A stretch of 64,000 nt of DNA from JAHCHG01 sp041394845 (GCA_041394845.1 JAWKHL010000001.1:1240001-1304000); one strand, 5' to 3'; positions 1 to 8,593 are shown, numbered from the stretch's first letter. The notes: a model not told the origin generated them from the letters alone. Numbers and translations: made by a program.

Positions 1-199
1 TTAAAAGAGATTTGATTTTTTCGGGTAATAGTGCCAGAGACTCCAAAGGATTCAACCAGTTTCCGTTTTGGGAAATGGCGATCGGCAAAACCTGATATTT
101 TTCTTTATTGATTTTTTCGATGACGGTAATGGCGGACCTGATGGAAATTTCATGTTCGCCGGACCGACCGCCAAAAATTATACCGATTCGAGTTTTCAT
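1..199 (-). CDS. ddl: D-alanine--D-alanine ligase, N-terminal part (runs off window)
   Basis: Joins two D-alanines for the peptidoglycan precursor in the cytoplasm. Only the first 66 codons are present; the gene continues beyond base 1. The translation opens MKTRIGIIFGGRSGEHEIS, with the glycine-rich FGGRSGEHE(V/I)S motif that begins nearly all Ddl proteins, followed by a segment resembling the family's N-terminal strand-helix units. The start ATG lies at 199-197, 40 bases after the stop of the arginase gene upstream on the same strand, so the two are probably co-transcribed. The ATP-grasp core is outside the window, so integrity cannot be judged. Confidence 0.88.
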   Translation of the reverse strand, partial: MKTRIGIIFGGRSGEHEISIRSAITVIEKINKEKYQVLPIAISQNGNWLNPLESLALLPEKIKSLL

Positions 200-239
200 A
201 GGTATTTTGAAAGTTTGTTCCCGTTGATTTTCGTTTCAA

Positions 240-1202
240 TTAAAGGATGGTTTTTCCCAAAGCCGATAGAATCAGTTCGCCGGCCAATTCCACCGTAATG
301 TTGCTTTTATCGAGCATTGGATTTACTTCAACGATCTCGAAAGATCGCATCCGCCCGGTGGCCGCGATGAGCTCCAGGGCGATGTGGGCCTCCCGGTAGG
401 TCGTTCCCCCGCGGACAAGTGTTCCGGATCCCGGTGCAAATCTGGGATCAATCATATCAACATCAAAGGTAACGGCAAAGCCTCCCTCGGCTTTTGAAGC
501 AATTTCAATTGCTTCCTCGACACAGGCCACCATTCCCCGGCGGTCAATATCCGCCATAGTGAAAAAATTGTTTTCCAAACCCAATTCGTAAATGGTCCTT
601 TTTTCTCCATTGTCCAAATCACGGGCGCCGATGTGAACGCAGTATTTCGGATTTAATTTCGGAGAAAAACCCTCCAGATTAACCAGATTCTCCTCCCCGT
701 AACCGAGAAGAGCCGCCAGCGGCATTCCGTGAATGTTCCCGGAAGGCGATGTCTGATCGGTGTTGATGTCGGCATGGGCATCAAACCAGATCAACCCGAT
801 CTCTTTCTCCAAACCGTGGAAATAGGAGGAAACCCCCGAAAAAGAACCGATTGCGATCGAATGGTCCCCGCCGATAATAACGGGGATGGCCCCGTCGGAA
901 AGCACCTTTTTAACATCCCGGGCGATATTTTGGCTGGACCGGATCATTTCCGAAAGATGTTTCGGTTTCTCAACCTCTTCAGCCCCGTAATCGGGTTGGA
1001 TTATATCAACATCCCCGTAATCCCTCACCTCATAACCCAGATCAATAATATGATCGGCCAGAGGTTTTCCCTGAATTTTTGACAAACGGATGGCCGTAAC
1101 TCCGAGTTCGCTGCCTTTTTTTCCGGCACCGAAACCAAGCGGAACCCCGAGGATTCCGGCTTTCTTGTTTCGCCCCGGATACATTCTGCTTTCCTGTATC
1201 AT
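240..1202 (-). CDS. rocF: Arginase family hydrolase (probable arginase)
   Basis: Ureohydrolase of 320 residues, the usual length for arginase, predicted to split arginine into ornithine and urea with two manganese ions. The metal-binding motifs are in order: GGDHS near residue 112, DAHADIN near 142, and FDVDMIDP near 243. The segment SGNIHGMPLA after DAHAD is typical of arginases rather than agmatinases. The first ATG (1202) has no clear ribosome-binding site; a second ATG at 1184 is preceded by AGGAAAG, so the protein may begin at MYPGRNKK. It reads into ddl downstream. Arginase versus another ureohydrolase specificity is inferred from motifs only. Confidence 0.88.
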   Translation of the reverse strand: MIQESRMYPGRNKKAGILGVPLGFGAGKKGSELGVTAIRLSKIQGKPLADHIIDLGYEVRDYGDVDIIQPDYGAEEVEKPKHLSEMIRSSQNIARDVKKVLSDGAIPVIIGGDHSIAIGSFSGVSSYFHGLEKEIGLIWFDAHADINTDQTSPSGNIHGMPLAALLGYGEENLVNLEGFSPKLNPKYCVHIGARDLDNGEKRTIYELGLENNFFTMADIDRRGMVACVEEAIEIASKAEGGFAVTFDVDMIDPRFAPGSGTLVRGGTTYREAHIALELIAATGRMRSFEIVEVNPMLDKSNITVELAGELILSALGKTIL

Positions 1203-1266
1203 AAAACTTGTTAAAAAGAGGTTTACTACTCTGTAAATTAAAAAAACCTGAAGTTTTGTTTAATTT

Positions 1267-1372
1267 GTGATGGGTGATAAGTGATAGGTGATGGGATAAA
1301 ACTTAATTGTCTGAATATCCGGATCTACTGCCCGATATTATCTGTTTAACTTTTCACCCATCACCCATCACT
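1267..1372. repeat. Inverted TGATGGG-rich repeat between arginase and HPr genes
   Basis: The block at 1267-1295 consists of imperfect GTGATGGGTGA-type units, and its complement (TCACCCATCACCCATCAC) lies at 1354-1372. The two arms could fold a roughly 105-base hairpin. It sits in the 200-base gap upstream of the arginase gene and downstream of the HPr gene, both on the minus strand. No coding potential is visible. It may be a fragment of a dispersed repeat or part of a transcription stop. Confidence 0.55.
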
Positions 1373-1407
1373 AAACTGTAGTTTTTTTATTTACACAGTA
1401 TTTACCT

Positions 1408-1683
1408 CTACATTTCCCCGAATCCGCCCGAAATTAATTCTTCAATGGCAACGCTCGCCGCCTTCTCGTCTTCGCCCTCGAATTCAAGCTCCAGAACGGT
1501 TCCCCTGGAAGCGGCCAGGTTGAGCACGCTTAGAATTGATTTGGCGTCAGCCAAAAGGTCGGCCTCGTCCGACCTTTTGATGATTATCCGGCTGGAAAAA
1601 TTTGAGGCTAACCGAACCAATTGGGCGGCCGCCCGAGCGTGCAATCCCAGTTGATTGACAATTTTTACTTTGATTTCAACCAT
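1408..1683 (-). CDS. ptsH: HPr-family phosphocarrier protein
   Basis: Small phosphocarrier of about 91 residues, last gene of the rpoN cluster. The N-terminal motif GLHARAAA carries the histidine phosphorylated by enzyme I, but the proline normally following HAR is alanine. The second motif, DAKSILSVL, keeps the serine that HPr kinase phosphorylates. The start at MVEIKVKI (ATG at 1683) overlaps the end of the EIIA gene by 8 bases, which suggests translational coupling; the longer reading frame would run far into the EIIA gene. With HprK encoded four genes upstream and no sugar permease nearby, the protein probably acts in regulation rather than sugar uptake. Confidence 0.9.
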   Translation of the reverse strand: MVEIKVKIVNQLGLHARAAAQLVRLASNFSSRIIIKRSDEADLLADAKSILSVLNLAASRGTVLELEFEGEDEKAASVAIEELISGGFGEM

Positions 1684-2101
1684 CTTTCGGGGATTTATGT
1701 GGTTCGAGCAACTGGCTGGTCCGGTAAATCGCCTCCTTTCCCTGTTCTTCAACCTCCCTTGCCATTTCCGCCAAGGTCATCTCCCGGTTCTGCGAGGCAA
1801 GCTTGATCACCATCGGAAGATTTACTCCGGTTATTATTTCAACTTCATTTTGTTTGATAAACATGGCGGAAATATTGGTCGGGGTTCCGCCGAACATATC
1901 GGTCAACAGTAAAACTCCGGCCCCGCTTGAGACTCCGTTAATGGCGCGGGAAATTTCATTTCGGGCCATTTCCACATCATCATGCCAACCGATCGAAACC
2001 GCCGTTATATGGCCCATTTCCCCCACTACGGTTTCGGCCGCCGCCAAAAGTTCGTTTGCAAGTTGTCCGTGTGATACTACCACACCACCGATTTTTTTCA
2101 T
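1676..2101 (-). CDS. PTS mannose-type EIIA domain protein
   Basis: A 141-residue stand-alone EIIA-Man domain that receives phosphate from HPr on a histidine. The N-terminus MKKIGGVVVSHGQLA contains the phospho-accepting His in the usual SHG context, and DMFGGTPTN near residue 67 is the family signature. There are no IIB, IIC or IID genes beside it, so it is likely a regulatory phosphate acceptor, as in other bacteria with incomplete PTS systems. The ATG at 2101 is chosen because it directly precedes the conserved first strand; the gene starts 4 bases after rapZ ends. A longer frame beginning at 2149 would run into rapZ. Confidence 0.9.
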   Translation of the reverse strand: MKKIGGVVVSHGQLANELLAAAETVVGEMGHITAVSIGWHDDVEMARNEISRAINGVSSGAGVLLLTDMFGGTPTNISAMFIKQNEVEIITGVNLPMVIKLASQNREMTLAEMAREVEEQGKEAIYRTSQLLEPHKSPKDG

Positions 2102-2105
2102 ATTT

Positions 2106-2999
2106 TTACTTCTGCACATCCCGATGGACAAGCGATATTTCAAAGCCATCGGACCTCAATTCTCTGGAAAGATGGTCGGCCACCATCACCGATCGATGGC
2201 GTCCTCCCGTGCACCCCACCCCGATCGTCAAATATGATTTTCCCTCGCGTTTGTACAGTGGAAGGAGATATTGCAAAAGATCGACGAAACGTTTGATCGT
2301 TTCCTGAACCTCCTCCTGTTTTTCCAGAAACTCCCGAACCCGGGGATCGGTTCCGGGCAAATCCCGGAGATCCTTTTCAAAATAGGGATTGGGAAGATGC
2401 CGGACATCGAAAAGCAAATCCACGCTGGTCGGAGCCCCGTGTTTATGACCGAAACTCATAAACTGGATATGCATCGGAACCCCTTCTTCCATCTGGCCGA
2501 AACGCTCGATCAAAAGCCTTCGAAGGGTGTGAACCGTGTGGGCCGAGGTGTCGATTATCAGGTCCGACTCCTTCCGAATCTCCTTCATCGCCCTTTTTTC
2601 ATCGCGGATGGCTTCGAGCAATCCCTTTCCGGTATCGGCCGGATGCGGGCGGCGGGTTTCGCTAAAACGCCTTCGCAAAACCTCGTCGGAGGCTTCGAAA
2701 AAAAGAACAAAGGGAGAAAGCTTTTTTTTCAAACGTGAAATTTCCGTCGGGAATTCGGAAAGAAAATGCCGCTCCCGAATGTTTATTACCAAAGCGGCTT
2801 TTTCAATCGCCACCACCTCCTCTGAATTCGGAATCAAAAGCCGGGAAAAGGTTTTGAGCATTGTCAGAGGCAGATTATCAACACAAAAATAACCGAGGTC
2901 TTCGAAAGCATTGGTGGCCGAACTCATCCCCGAACCGCTCAGGCCGGTAATAATCACGAAATTGGGGACGTGGGGATTTTCTTTATGGTTTTGCGGCAT
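2106..2999 (-). CDS. rapZ: RapZ/YvcJ family nucleotide-binding protein with altered Walker A
   Basis: Homologue of RapZ, which in E. coli is an RNA-binding adaptor that steers decay of the GlmZ small RNA, and of YvcJ, a GTP-hydrolysing protein in Bacillus. The N-terminal P-loop domain is followed by the conserved FEDLGYFCVDNLP block. The C-terminal domain has SFGHKHGAP, DVRHLPNPY and GCTGGRHRSV, all family hallmarks. Oddly, the P-loop reads GLSGSGMSS, with methionine in place of the lysine that binds the nucleotide phosphates. The ATG at 2999 is taken as start; a GTG at 3014 overlapping the hprK stop is an alternative. Its place beside hprK and rpoN is typical. Confidence 0.9.
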   Translation of the reverse strand: MPQNHKENPHVPNFVIITGLSGSGMSSATNAFEDLGYFCVDNLPLTMLKTFSRLLIPNSEEVVAIEKAALVINIRERHFLSEFPTEISRLKKKLSPFVLFFEASDEVLRRRFSETRRPHPADTGKGLLEAIRDEKRAMKEIRKESDLIIDTSAHTVHTLRRLLIERFGQMEEGVPMHIQFMSFGHKHGAPTSVDLLFDVRHLPNPYFEKDLRDLPGTDPRVREFLEKQEEVQETIKRFVDLLQYLLPLYKREGKSYLTIGVGCTGGRHRSVMVADHLSRELRSDGFEISLVHRDVQK

Positions 3000-3006
3000 A
3001 AAATTT

Positions 3007-3978
3007 TCAGGCACCGTCGGCCGATTTTTTTCGAATCAACTCCCGTTGTTTTTCTGTCAAAGTCTCCGCCGCGTTCATTCCGGACATTCTTAAAAGATAA
3101 ACCCGAACCGCGGTTTCCACCAGAGTTGTAAGATTTCTCCCGACGCTGACGGGCAGTATTATTTTGTTCAATTTGACCCCCAATATGTCCTCCACGTGGG
3201 TTTCAAGCCCGAGCCTTTCGATCTCAACCATCTCATTCCATTTTTTTAATTCGATCAAAAGTTCGATTTGTTTGTTTTTGCTGATGGAGGAAACCCCGAA
3301 TAAATCCCGGATATTGATAATTCCAAGTCCACGGATTTCGAGGTGCTCGCGGGTCAAATCCGGAGAGCCTCCTTCAAGTTTATCACCGATTTTTTTGACC
3401 AGAACCGTGTCATCCGAGATCAGCCGATGACCGCGGGAAATCAGATCGAGGGCGCATTCCGATTTTCCGATCCCCGATTCTCCCAACATCAGAACCCCGA
3501 TGCCGTACATTCCCATCAAAACCCCGTGTAAGGTGGTGTGCGGAGCCAGGACTATCTGGAGGTATTTGGAAACCCGATTAATGGCCAGGGAGCTGACGTC
3601 CTGAGTTTGAATGATGGGCAGTTGCTCCTCGTCAGCGATTCTTTTCAATTCTTCCGGCGGTTCTTGATTTTTCGTAACCAGTATGCAGCAAACCTTTTGC
3701 AGATCAAGATTTTTGACCGCCTGATACCTTTTGGAGGAATCGAGTTGTTGCAAATAACCGATCTCGCTTTTCCCGACTATCTGGATTCTTCCCTCGTGAA
3801 TATAATGGGCAAATCCGGCCAGAGCCAACCCGAGTTTTTGAATACGGGCCGAGGAAATGAACCTTTTTTTCAGCCCTTTTTCACCGGCTACTACAATGAG
3901 TTTCAGTTCATCAAAGGAATTTTCAACAAAATCGAAAACCGAAATTCTGGGACTATTTTTTGGTGGCTCAGTTTCCAT
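3007..3978 (-). CDS. hprK: HPr kinase/phosphorylase
   Basis: Bifunctional enzyme that phosphorylates or dephosphorylates the regulatory serine of HPr. The 323-residue length is usual. The N-terminal domain is followed by a P-loop GESGIGKSE near residue 163, then ISDDTVLV and the signature LEIRGLGIINIRDLFG near 213-228. Its target serine is intact in the HPr encoded at 1408-1683. The gene lies between hpf and rapZ on the same strand with a gap of 15 bases upstream. In Gram-negative bacteria this arrangement usually accompanies an incomplete PTS that reports nutrient state to sigma-54 or carbon pathways; that role here is inferred. Confidence 0.95.
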   Translation of the reverse strand: METEPPKNSPRISVFDFVENSFDELKLIVVAGEKGLKKRFISSARIQKLGLALAGFAHYIHEGRIQIVGKSEIGYLQQLDSSKRYQAVKNLDLQKVCCILVTKNQEPPEELKRIADEEQLPIIQTQDVSSLAINRVSKYLQIVLAPHTTLHGVLMGMYGIGVLMLGESGIGKSECALDLISRGHRLISDDTVLVKKIGDKLEGGSPDLTREHLEIRGLGIINIRDLFGVSSISKNKQIELLIELKKWNEMVEIERLGLETHVEDILGVKLNKIILPVSVGRNLTTLVETAVRVYLLRMSGMNAAETLTEKQRELIRKKSADGA

Positions 3979-3993
3979 TTTTGGCCCGCCCGT

Positions 3994-4524
3994 TCAGGGC
4001 TGTATCAATCCGTAATTCCCATCCGTCCTTTTATAAATTACAGAAATTGCCTGTTTGGCCGTTTCGCGAAAAACCAGAAATTGATTTGAATCCTCTTCCA
4101 GTCTAAGTGCCGCTTCCTCCGGGGTCATCGGCTTGACAACGTAATTTTCGGTGGTGATTATGCTGGGGCTTTCGGGTTCCGGGTTGACCTCGACGACCGG
4201 TGAGGGGATTGAACCGAGTTTTTCGGCCCGATGATGTTTGTCAGTGATCTTATTTTTCAACTTTAATGCCTGTCTTTCGATCTTATCAATTGTTTGAGAT
4301 AAAGATTGGTACATATCCGAAACGCTTGTGTTTGCGGTCAAAACCTCGTTTCGCCATTTAACTACTATTTCAGACCGATGTTTTCCCCGCTCAACTTCAA
4401 TGATGACGTGTGCCTGATTATCCGCCCCGTCAAATAAATGATTTATTCTGCTAAAATGTTCCTCGACATGAGAACGCAATGCCGGTGTAACTTCGATATG
4501 TCTTCCAGTATATTCAAATTTCAT
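3994..4524 (-). CDS. hpf: Long-form ribosome hibernation promoting factor
   Basis: Binds idle 30S subunits and promotes ribosome dimers in stationary phase. The N-terminal domain (MKFEYTGRHIEVTPALRSHV to about residue 95) is the S30AE fold, and the C-terminal half (about 120-176), with the NYVVKPMTPEEAALRLE and FLVFRETA segments, is the dimerising domain of long HPFs. The ATG at 4524 is chosen since AGGAGAGG sits 7 bases upstream; an in-frame GTG at 4533 lies inside that ribosome-binding site. It follows rpoN at a 130-base distance, the classical neighbour order. Confidence 0.94.
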   Translation of the reverse strand: MKFEYTGRHIEVTPALRSHVEEHFSRINHLFDGADNQAHVIIEVERGKHRSEIVVKWRNEVLTANTSVSDMYQSLSQTIDKIERQALKLKNKITDKHHRAEKLGSIPSPVVEVNPEPESPSIITTENYVVKPMTPEEAALRLEEDSNQFLVFRETAKQAISVIYKRTDGNYGLIQP

Positions 4525-4655
4525 GATTTGCACCTCTCCTTGTTGTTAACCGATAAATCAAAGAACTCGTAAATTTCTCAGGTTATTTTCGTTGCCAGTT
4601 CAAACAAATTATTAAATAATTTTTTCCGGTAACCCGTCGGTTTGACAAAGAACTG

Positions 4656-6218
4656 CTAAATAATGGTTTTTCTTTCTCGCGAACCGGGGATTTGCATCTG
4701 ATCACGGTACTTGGCCACGGTCCGGCGGGAGAGTTTAACCCCTTCTTTACCTAAAATTTTGGCAATTTTGTCATCCGTCAGGGGTTTGTGTGTGTCCTCC
4801 TCTTCTATCATCTTCTTGATCTTTAATTTTAAAATTCGGGTGGAAACTTCTTCTCCGTCCTCGTTGAGCATGCCTTCGGAGAAGAAACGGCGCAGTTCGA
4901 TGACGCCCTGTGGTGTGTGGGCGTATTTGCGATTCACGACCCTGGAGATGGTGGACAGGTGCATCCCGATATCCTCGGCCACGTCCTTTAGCATCATCGG
5001 TTTGATATGGTGCACTCCGTATTCCAGAAAGTCCCTCTGACGCTGGACGATACATTCCACGACCCGGTAAATCGTTTGCCGCCGGTGCTCTATGTTTCTC
5101 AATAAATCAACCGCCGAACGGACCTTATCCTTGATGAAATCCTTTGTTTCTTTGGAAGTGTCCTTCTGATCCACGAGGTTTTTGTAAGACTGGCTGATCC
5201 TCAAACGGGGACTCCCGTCGTCGGAAAAATAAACCACGTAATCTTCATCAACCTTTTCGATGTAAACCTCTGGGGAAACGTAGATCGGTTCGTCATTTGA
5301 ATAACGCCGACCGGGATAGGGATCGAGGATCCGGATCTTGTTGATCTCCTCGTCCAATTCGTGAATATCGATTCCCGTATCCTTGGATAAATGTTGAAGG
5401 CGATGGGGCTGAAGATCCTCCAGATGATCCCTGACCAATTCGGATGCCAGACTTTCGCCTTCCCCGTTTGCCTCAAGTTGAGCCAACAGACATTCCTTGA
5501 CATCCCGGGCGCCGCAACCAACGGGCTCAAGCTTGATAACGACTTCCCTGGCTTTTTGGACCCTTTCAATCGAACAACCGGACAATTCGGCAATTTCCTC
5601 GTCCGAGGCGGTTAAACGACCGTCGCTATCGAGGTTTCCGATAATGCAAATGGCGGCCCGTTGAGTATTTTCGCCAAGCGTTAAAAGCCCGAGTTGCCAT
5701 TCGAGATGATCGGTCAAAGAAGGAGCGCGGCTTAAAAATTGTTCGAAACTGGGAGCATCTTCCTTGAATTCCAACTCCTGAGTTTTATAACCGGGGTCGA
5801 GATAGTCCTGAAATTCCCTTCCGAAATCCACTTCTTCGAACGGGTCATTGGAATCATCCGCTCCGTCATCCGAGTCGTTTTCCGTCTGATTATCGCCGGA
5901 ATCGTTCTTTTGCTCATTGAGGTTGGGATCAAAATCTTCAAAATCTTCGAAATCACCTTCGGCCTTAACATTCCCGTTTTCATTTTCCGGTGATCTTTCA
6001 TTGGTTCCGTCGGAATTCTGATCCAAAATTTTCTCGGAGATTTCCTGAAATTCCTCATCGGTTAAAACCTCTTCCAGCATGGGATTTTCAACCAATTCCT
6101 GCTGAATCAGTTCGCTTAGCTCCAGGGTTGTCATCTGCAGCATTTCGATTCTTTGCCGCAGTTGCGGAGTTAGGACCATCCGCTGAGCCAATTTCTGTGT
6201 AAGTTTTAACGATGCCAT
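4656..6218 (-). CDS. rpoN: RNA polymerase sigma-54 factor
   Basis: Alternative sigma factor recognising GG/GC (-24/-12) promoters and needing an AAA+ activator. Region I is evident at the N-terminus (LTQKLAQRMVLTPQLRQRIE, with ELVENPMLEE after it). A long acidic stretch, residues 60-155, forms region II and is unusually rich in Asp, Glu and Asn. The core-binding and helix-turn-helix parts follow, and the RpoN box reads SRRTVAKYRDQM near residue 500 (consensus ARRTVAKYR). It is 520 residues, slightly long because of the acidic insert. It lies between lptB and hpf, as in many Gram-negative genomes. No activator gene is in the window. Confidence 0.96.
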   Translation of the reverse strand: MASLKLTQKLAQRMVLTPQLRQRIEMLQMTTLELSELIQQELVENPMLEEVLTDEEFQEISEKILDQNSDGTNERSPENENGNVKAEGDFEDFEDFDPNLNEQKNDSGDNQTENDSDDGADDSNDPFEEVDFGREFQDYLDPGYKTQELEFKEDAPSFEQFLSRAPSLTDHLEWQLGLLTLGENTQRAAICIIGNLDSDGRLTASDEEIAELSGCSIERVQKAREVVIKLEPVGCGARDVKECLLAQLEANGEGESLASELVRDHLEDLQPHRLQHLSKDTGIDIHELDEEINKIRILDPYPGRRYSNDEPIYVSPEVYIEKVDEDYVVYFSDDGSPRLRISQSYKNLVDQKDTSKETKDFIKDKVRSAVDLLRNIEHRRQTIYRVVECIVQRQRDFLEYGVHHIKPMMLKDVAEDIGMHLSTISRVVNRKYAHTPQGVIELRRFFSEGMLNEDGEEVSTRILKLKIKKMIEEEDTHKPLTDDKIAKILGKEGVKLSRRTVAKYRDQMQIPGSRERKTII

Positions 6219-6395
6219 TGGTTACTTGAAAGTTTATTTTGGATGCCGTTTTAAGTCAATAAATGAAAATCGGCTCCTCCGAGTAAATTATAACCGATGA
6301 GGGGTTCAAATAGTAAAATTGAACCTGGGTAAAAAAAACGCTTTTCAGGAAAAAAAATTTACAAATTGGTGATCCCGGCCATTATTTTCCGGATT

Positions 6396-7142
6396 TCAAA
6401 GAGTAAACCTTTCCCCCAGATAAAGGCGCCGGACATCGGGATCCTCAACCAGTTCCGTCGGGCTTCCGCTCCGCAAAATCTTTCCCTCCGCCATAATATA
6501 AGCCCGATCCGTAATCCCCAAGGTTTCCCGAACGTTATGGTCGGTTATCAGAATTCCGATGCCCTGCTCCTTCAGATAAAGAATAATCTCTCTGATGTCA
6601 TCAATGGCTATCGGGTCGATCCCGGCAAAAGGCTCATCGAGCAAAATGAATTGGGGTTCGGTGGCCAGGCATCGGGCGATCTCAACCCGGCGCCTCTCCC
6701 CCCCGGAAAGAGCGTCCCCGCGGGTTTTCCTGACCTGAGTCACCCCGAATTCCTCCAGCAGTTCGTCGAGCCGGGCGAACCTTTCATCGCGGGGCATTTT
6801 CATCGTTTCCAGAACGGCCAGAATATTTTGTTCGGCCGACATTTTTCGAAAGATCGAGGGCTCCTGGGGAAGATACCCCAAACCGAGTCGGGCTCTCAGA
6901 TACATCGGCAGTGCCGTCACATTTTGATCGTTTATTTTGATCTCCCCGTTCTCGGCCCGCTCAAGACCGGTGATCATATAAAAAGTGGTGGTTTTTCCGG
7001 CCCCGTTGGCCCCCAAAAGCCCCACGATCTCCCCTTGTTCAACGAACAAACTGACATCATCAACCACACGCCTTCGTCCGTATGTTTTTTGTAGGTTTTC
7101 CGCTGATAAGGAGTTTTTTGAGTTTGCCGAAAGATTTTCCAC
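6396..7142 (-). CDS. lptB: LPS export ABC transporter ATP-binding protein
   Basis: Cytoplasmic ATPase powering lipopolysaccharide transport from inner to outer membrane with LptFG. Walker A GANGAGKTT is near residue 44, the Q-loop GYLPQEPSIF near 89-98, the signature LSGGERRRVEIAR near 144, and Walker B ILLDEPFAGIDP near 168. The GYLPQE and DEPFAGIDPIA blocks are characteristic of LptB. Translation seems to begin at GTG (7142). The lptA and lptC genes, often just upstream, are not here: the next gene is proline dehydrogenase. The rpoN gene follows in the same direction, so the operon probably starts at lptB. Confidence 0.94.
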   Translation of the reverse strand: MENLSANSKNSLSAENLQKTYGRRRVVDDVSLFVEQGEIVGLLGANGAGKTTTFYMITGLERAENGEIKINDQNVTALPMYLRARLGLGYLPQEPSIFRKMSAEQNILAVLETMKMPRDERFARLDELLEEFGVTQVRKTRGDALSGGERRRVEIARCLATEPQFILLDEPFAGIDPIAIDDIREIILYLKEQGIGILITDHNVRETLGITDRAYIMAEGKILRSGSPTELVEDPDVRRLYLGERFTL

Positions 7143-7245
7143 TAAATTAAATGCCCGCTTATTCGTTGAATTCTTTTCTTAAATATTTCGATTATTTGGA
7201 TTTAATTAAAAATTATCAAGTTGTTTTTTATTTTTCCCAAGCGCG

Positions 7246-8430
7246 TCATTTCGCCTTTTTCCGGCGTTTCATTTCCTTGGCGATCAGATCGAGTTCTCTG
7301 GACATCTGCCCCATCACAGAGGTGTTTTCCCTCGCCCGCCGGATCAAATAGGGAACCGCGTCGCGAACCGGCCCGTAAGGCACGTATTTCGAAACATTAT
7401 AATTGTTGTCGGCCAAAATGTAGGAAAGATTGTCGCTCATCCCGAAAAGTTGTGAGAAAAAAACGTGCGGGTGATCGTTCGGAATTCCCTTTTCGTGCAT
7501 TTTCTCGGCCAGAAGCCGGGTGCTTTTTTCGTTGTGGGTTCCGGCCACAAACGGGATCTCGTCAATATTTTCCAGACAATAATCGACCGCCAGATCGAAA
7601 TCGCGGTCGGTCGATTTCTTATCGCTCTGGATCGGATCGGGATAATCCTTTTCGGCCGCCCTTTCCCTTTCCTTTTCCATATAAGCGCCGCGAACCAGTT
7701 TAACCGCCAAAATATAGCCTTTTTCCTTAGCCGCCTCGTGGGCCTGTTTGAGAAACTCCAGACGGTCGGTCCGGTAAAGTTGAACCGTATTAAAAACTAT
7801 CGGTTTTTCCGTATTGTATTTTTCCATCATTTCGGTTGCCATTTGGTCGATGGCATTTTGGATCCATGATTCTTCGGCGTCAATGAAGATCGGCTGGTCG
7901 ATCGAATGGGCGTAAGAGCAGATTTCCTCCACCCTTTTTCGGGTGGCCTCCCATTTGATCTTGTTCGATTCTTTCAATTCGAGATTGTTGCTGATTTTTT
8001 CCAGCGTTCCCAAAGGAGCGATTCCGGTCACCTTAAAAACCGCAAAAGGGATTTTCTCGTCGTTTTTGGCCCGGTCCAGATTTCGGATGACCTCATCCTT
8101 GGTCCGGTCAAAATCCTCCTCCGAATGTTTCCCCTCGACCGAATAATCAAGGATCGTTCCGATATTGGATCGACCCAGTTTTTCGATCGTCGGCTGGCAT
8201 TCCCCGATGTTTTCCCCGCCGCAAAACTGCTCGAAAATCGTGTTTTTGATGATCCATTCAACCGGTAAACCGAGAAACAGCGCCACCTGGGCCGAAGTGG
8301 TTCCGATCTGATTCAAAAGAGGTGAGTTCATCAGCCAAAAAAGTCTGTATTTTTCTTGAAGTTCGGAATCGGTTTTATCGGCAAAAGCGGTTTTCGTGTC
8401 TTGAAAATCAAGATTGAAGTTTTCTTCCAT
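7246..8430 (-). CDS. Proline dehydrogenase family protein
   Basis: FAD enzyme oxidising proline to pyrroline-5-carboxylate. Motifs of the PRODH barrel are clear: LVRGAYMEKER, the THNEKS segment, and near the C-terminus YVPYGPVRDAVPYLIRRARENT, where the tyrosine, arginines and glutamate contact substrate. It is a stand-alone single-domain enzyme of about 394 residues, without the P5C dehydrogenase half found in PutA. The ATG at 8430 is taken as start; the frame can be extended to a TTG at 8481 but neither has a good ribosome-binding site. It stands divergent to prolyl-tRNA synthetase, with a 9-base inverted repeat in the intervening region. Confidence 0.9.
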   Translation of the reverse strand: MEENFNLDFQDTKTAFADKTDSELQEKYRLFWLMNSPLLNQIGTTSAQVALFLGLPVEWIIKNTIFEQFCGGENIGECQPTIEKLGRSNIGTILDYSVEGKHSEEDFDRTKDEVIRNLDRAKNDEKIPFAVFKVTGIAPLGTLEKISNNLELKESNKIKWEATRKRVEEICSYAHSIDQPIFIDAEESWIQNAIDQMATEMMEKYNTEKPIVFNTVQLYRTDRLEFLKQAHEAAKEKGYILAVKLVRGAYMEKERERAAEKDYPDPIQSDKKSTDRDFDLAVDYCLENIDEIPFVAGTHNEKSTRLLAEKMHEKGIPNDHPHVFFSQLFGMSDNLSYILADNNYNVSKYVPYGPVRDAVPYLIRRARENTSVMGQMSRELDLIAKEMKRRKKAK

Positions 8431-8487
8431 AAAATGTTTTGAAGGAAAATCTTTTTCTATTATTGATAAAGAAAAACTCAAGAACTG

Positions 8488-8517
8488 AATTCTTGTAAAA
8501 CTAATTTAACAAGAATT
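8488..8517. promoter_or_regulatory. 9-base perfect inverted repeat in the proline divergent region
   Basis: AATTCTTGT at 8488-8496 and its exact complement ACAAGAATT at 8509-8517 are separated by 12 bases. The element lies between the proline dehydrogenase (minus) and prolyl-tRNA synthetase (plus) genes, where both promoters should be. It could be an operator or a leader hairpin. No regulator gene is adjacent. Confidence 0.4.
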
Positions 8518-8593
8518 TACCCAAAAATAAACGGGGATTGTTTCTCTCAGTCTTTTGTTTTATTATTTCACTTTTATCAAATTCGAGGGAATT

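Noticed and set aside
68..298. A 76-codon plus-strand frame at the left edge
   Set aside because: It lies antisense to the ddl start and the arginase end, both supported by conserved motifs.
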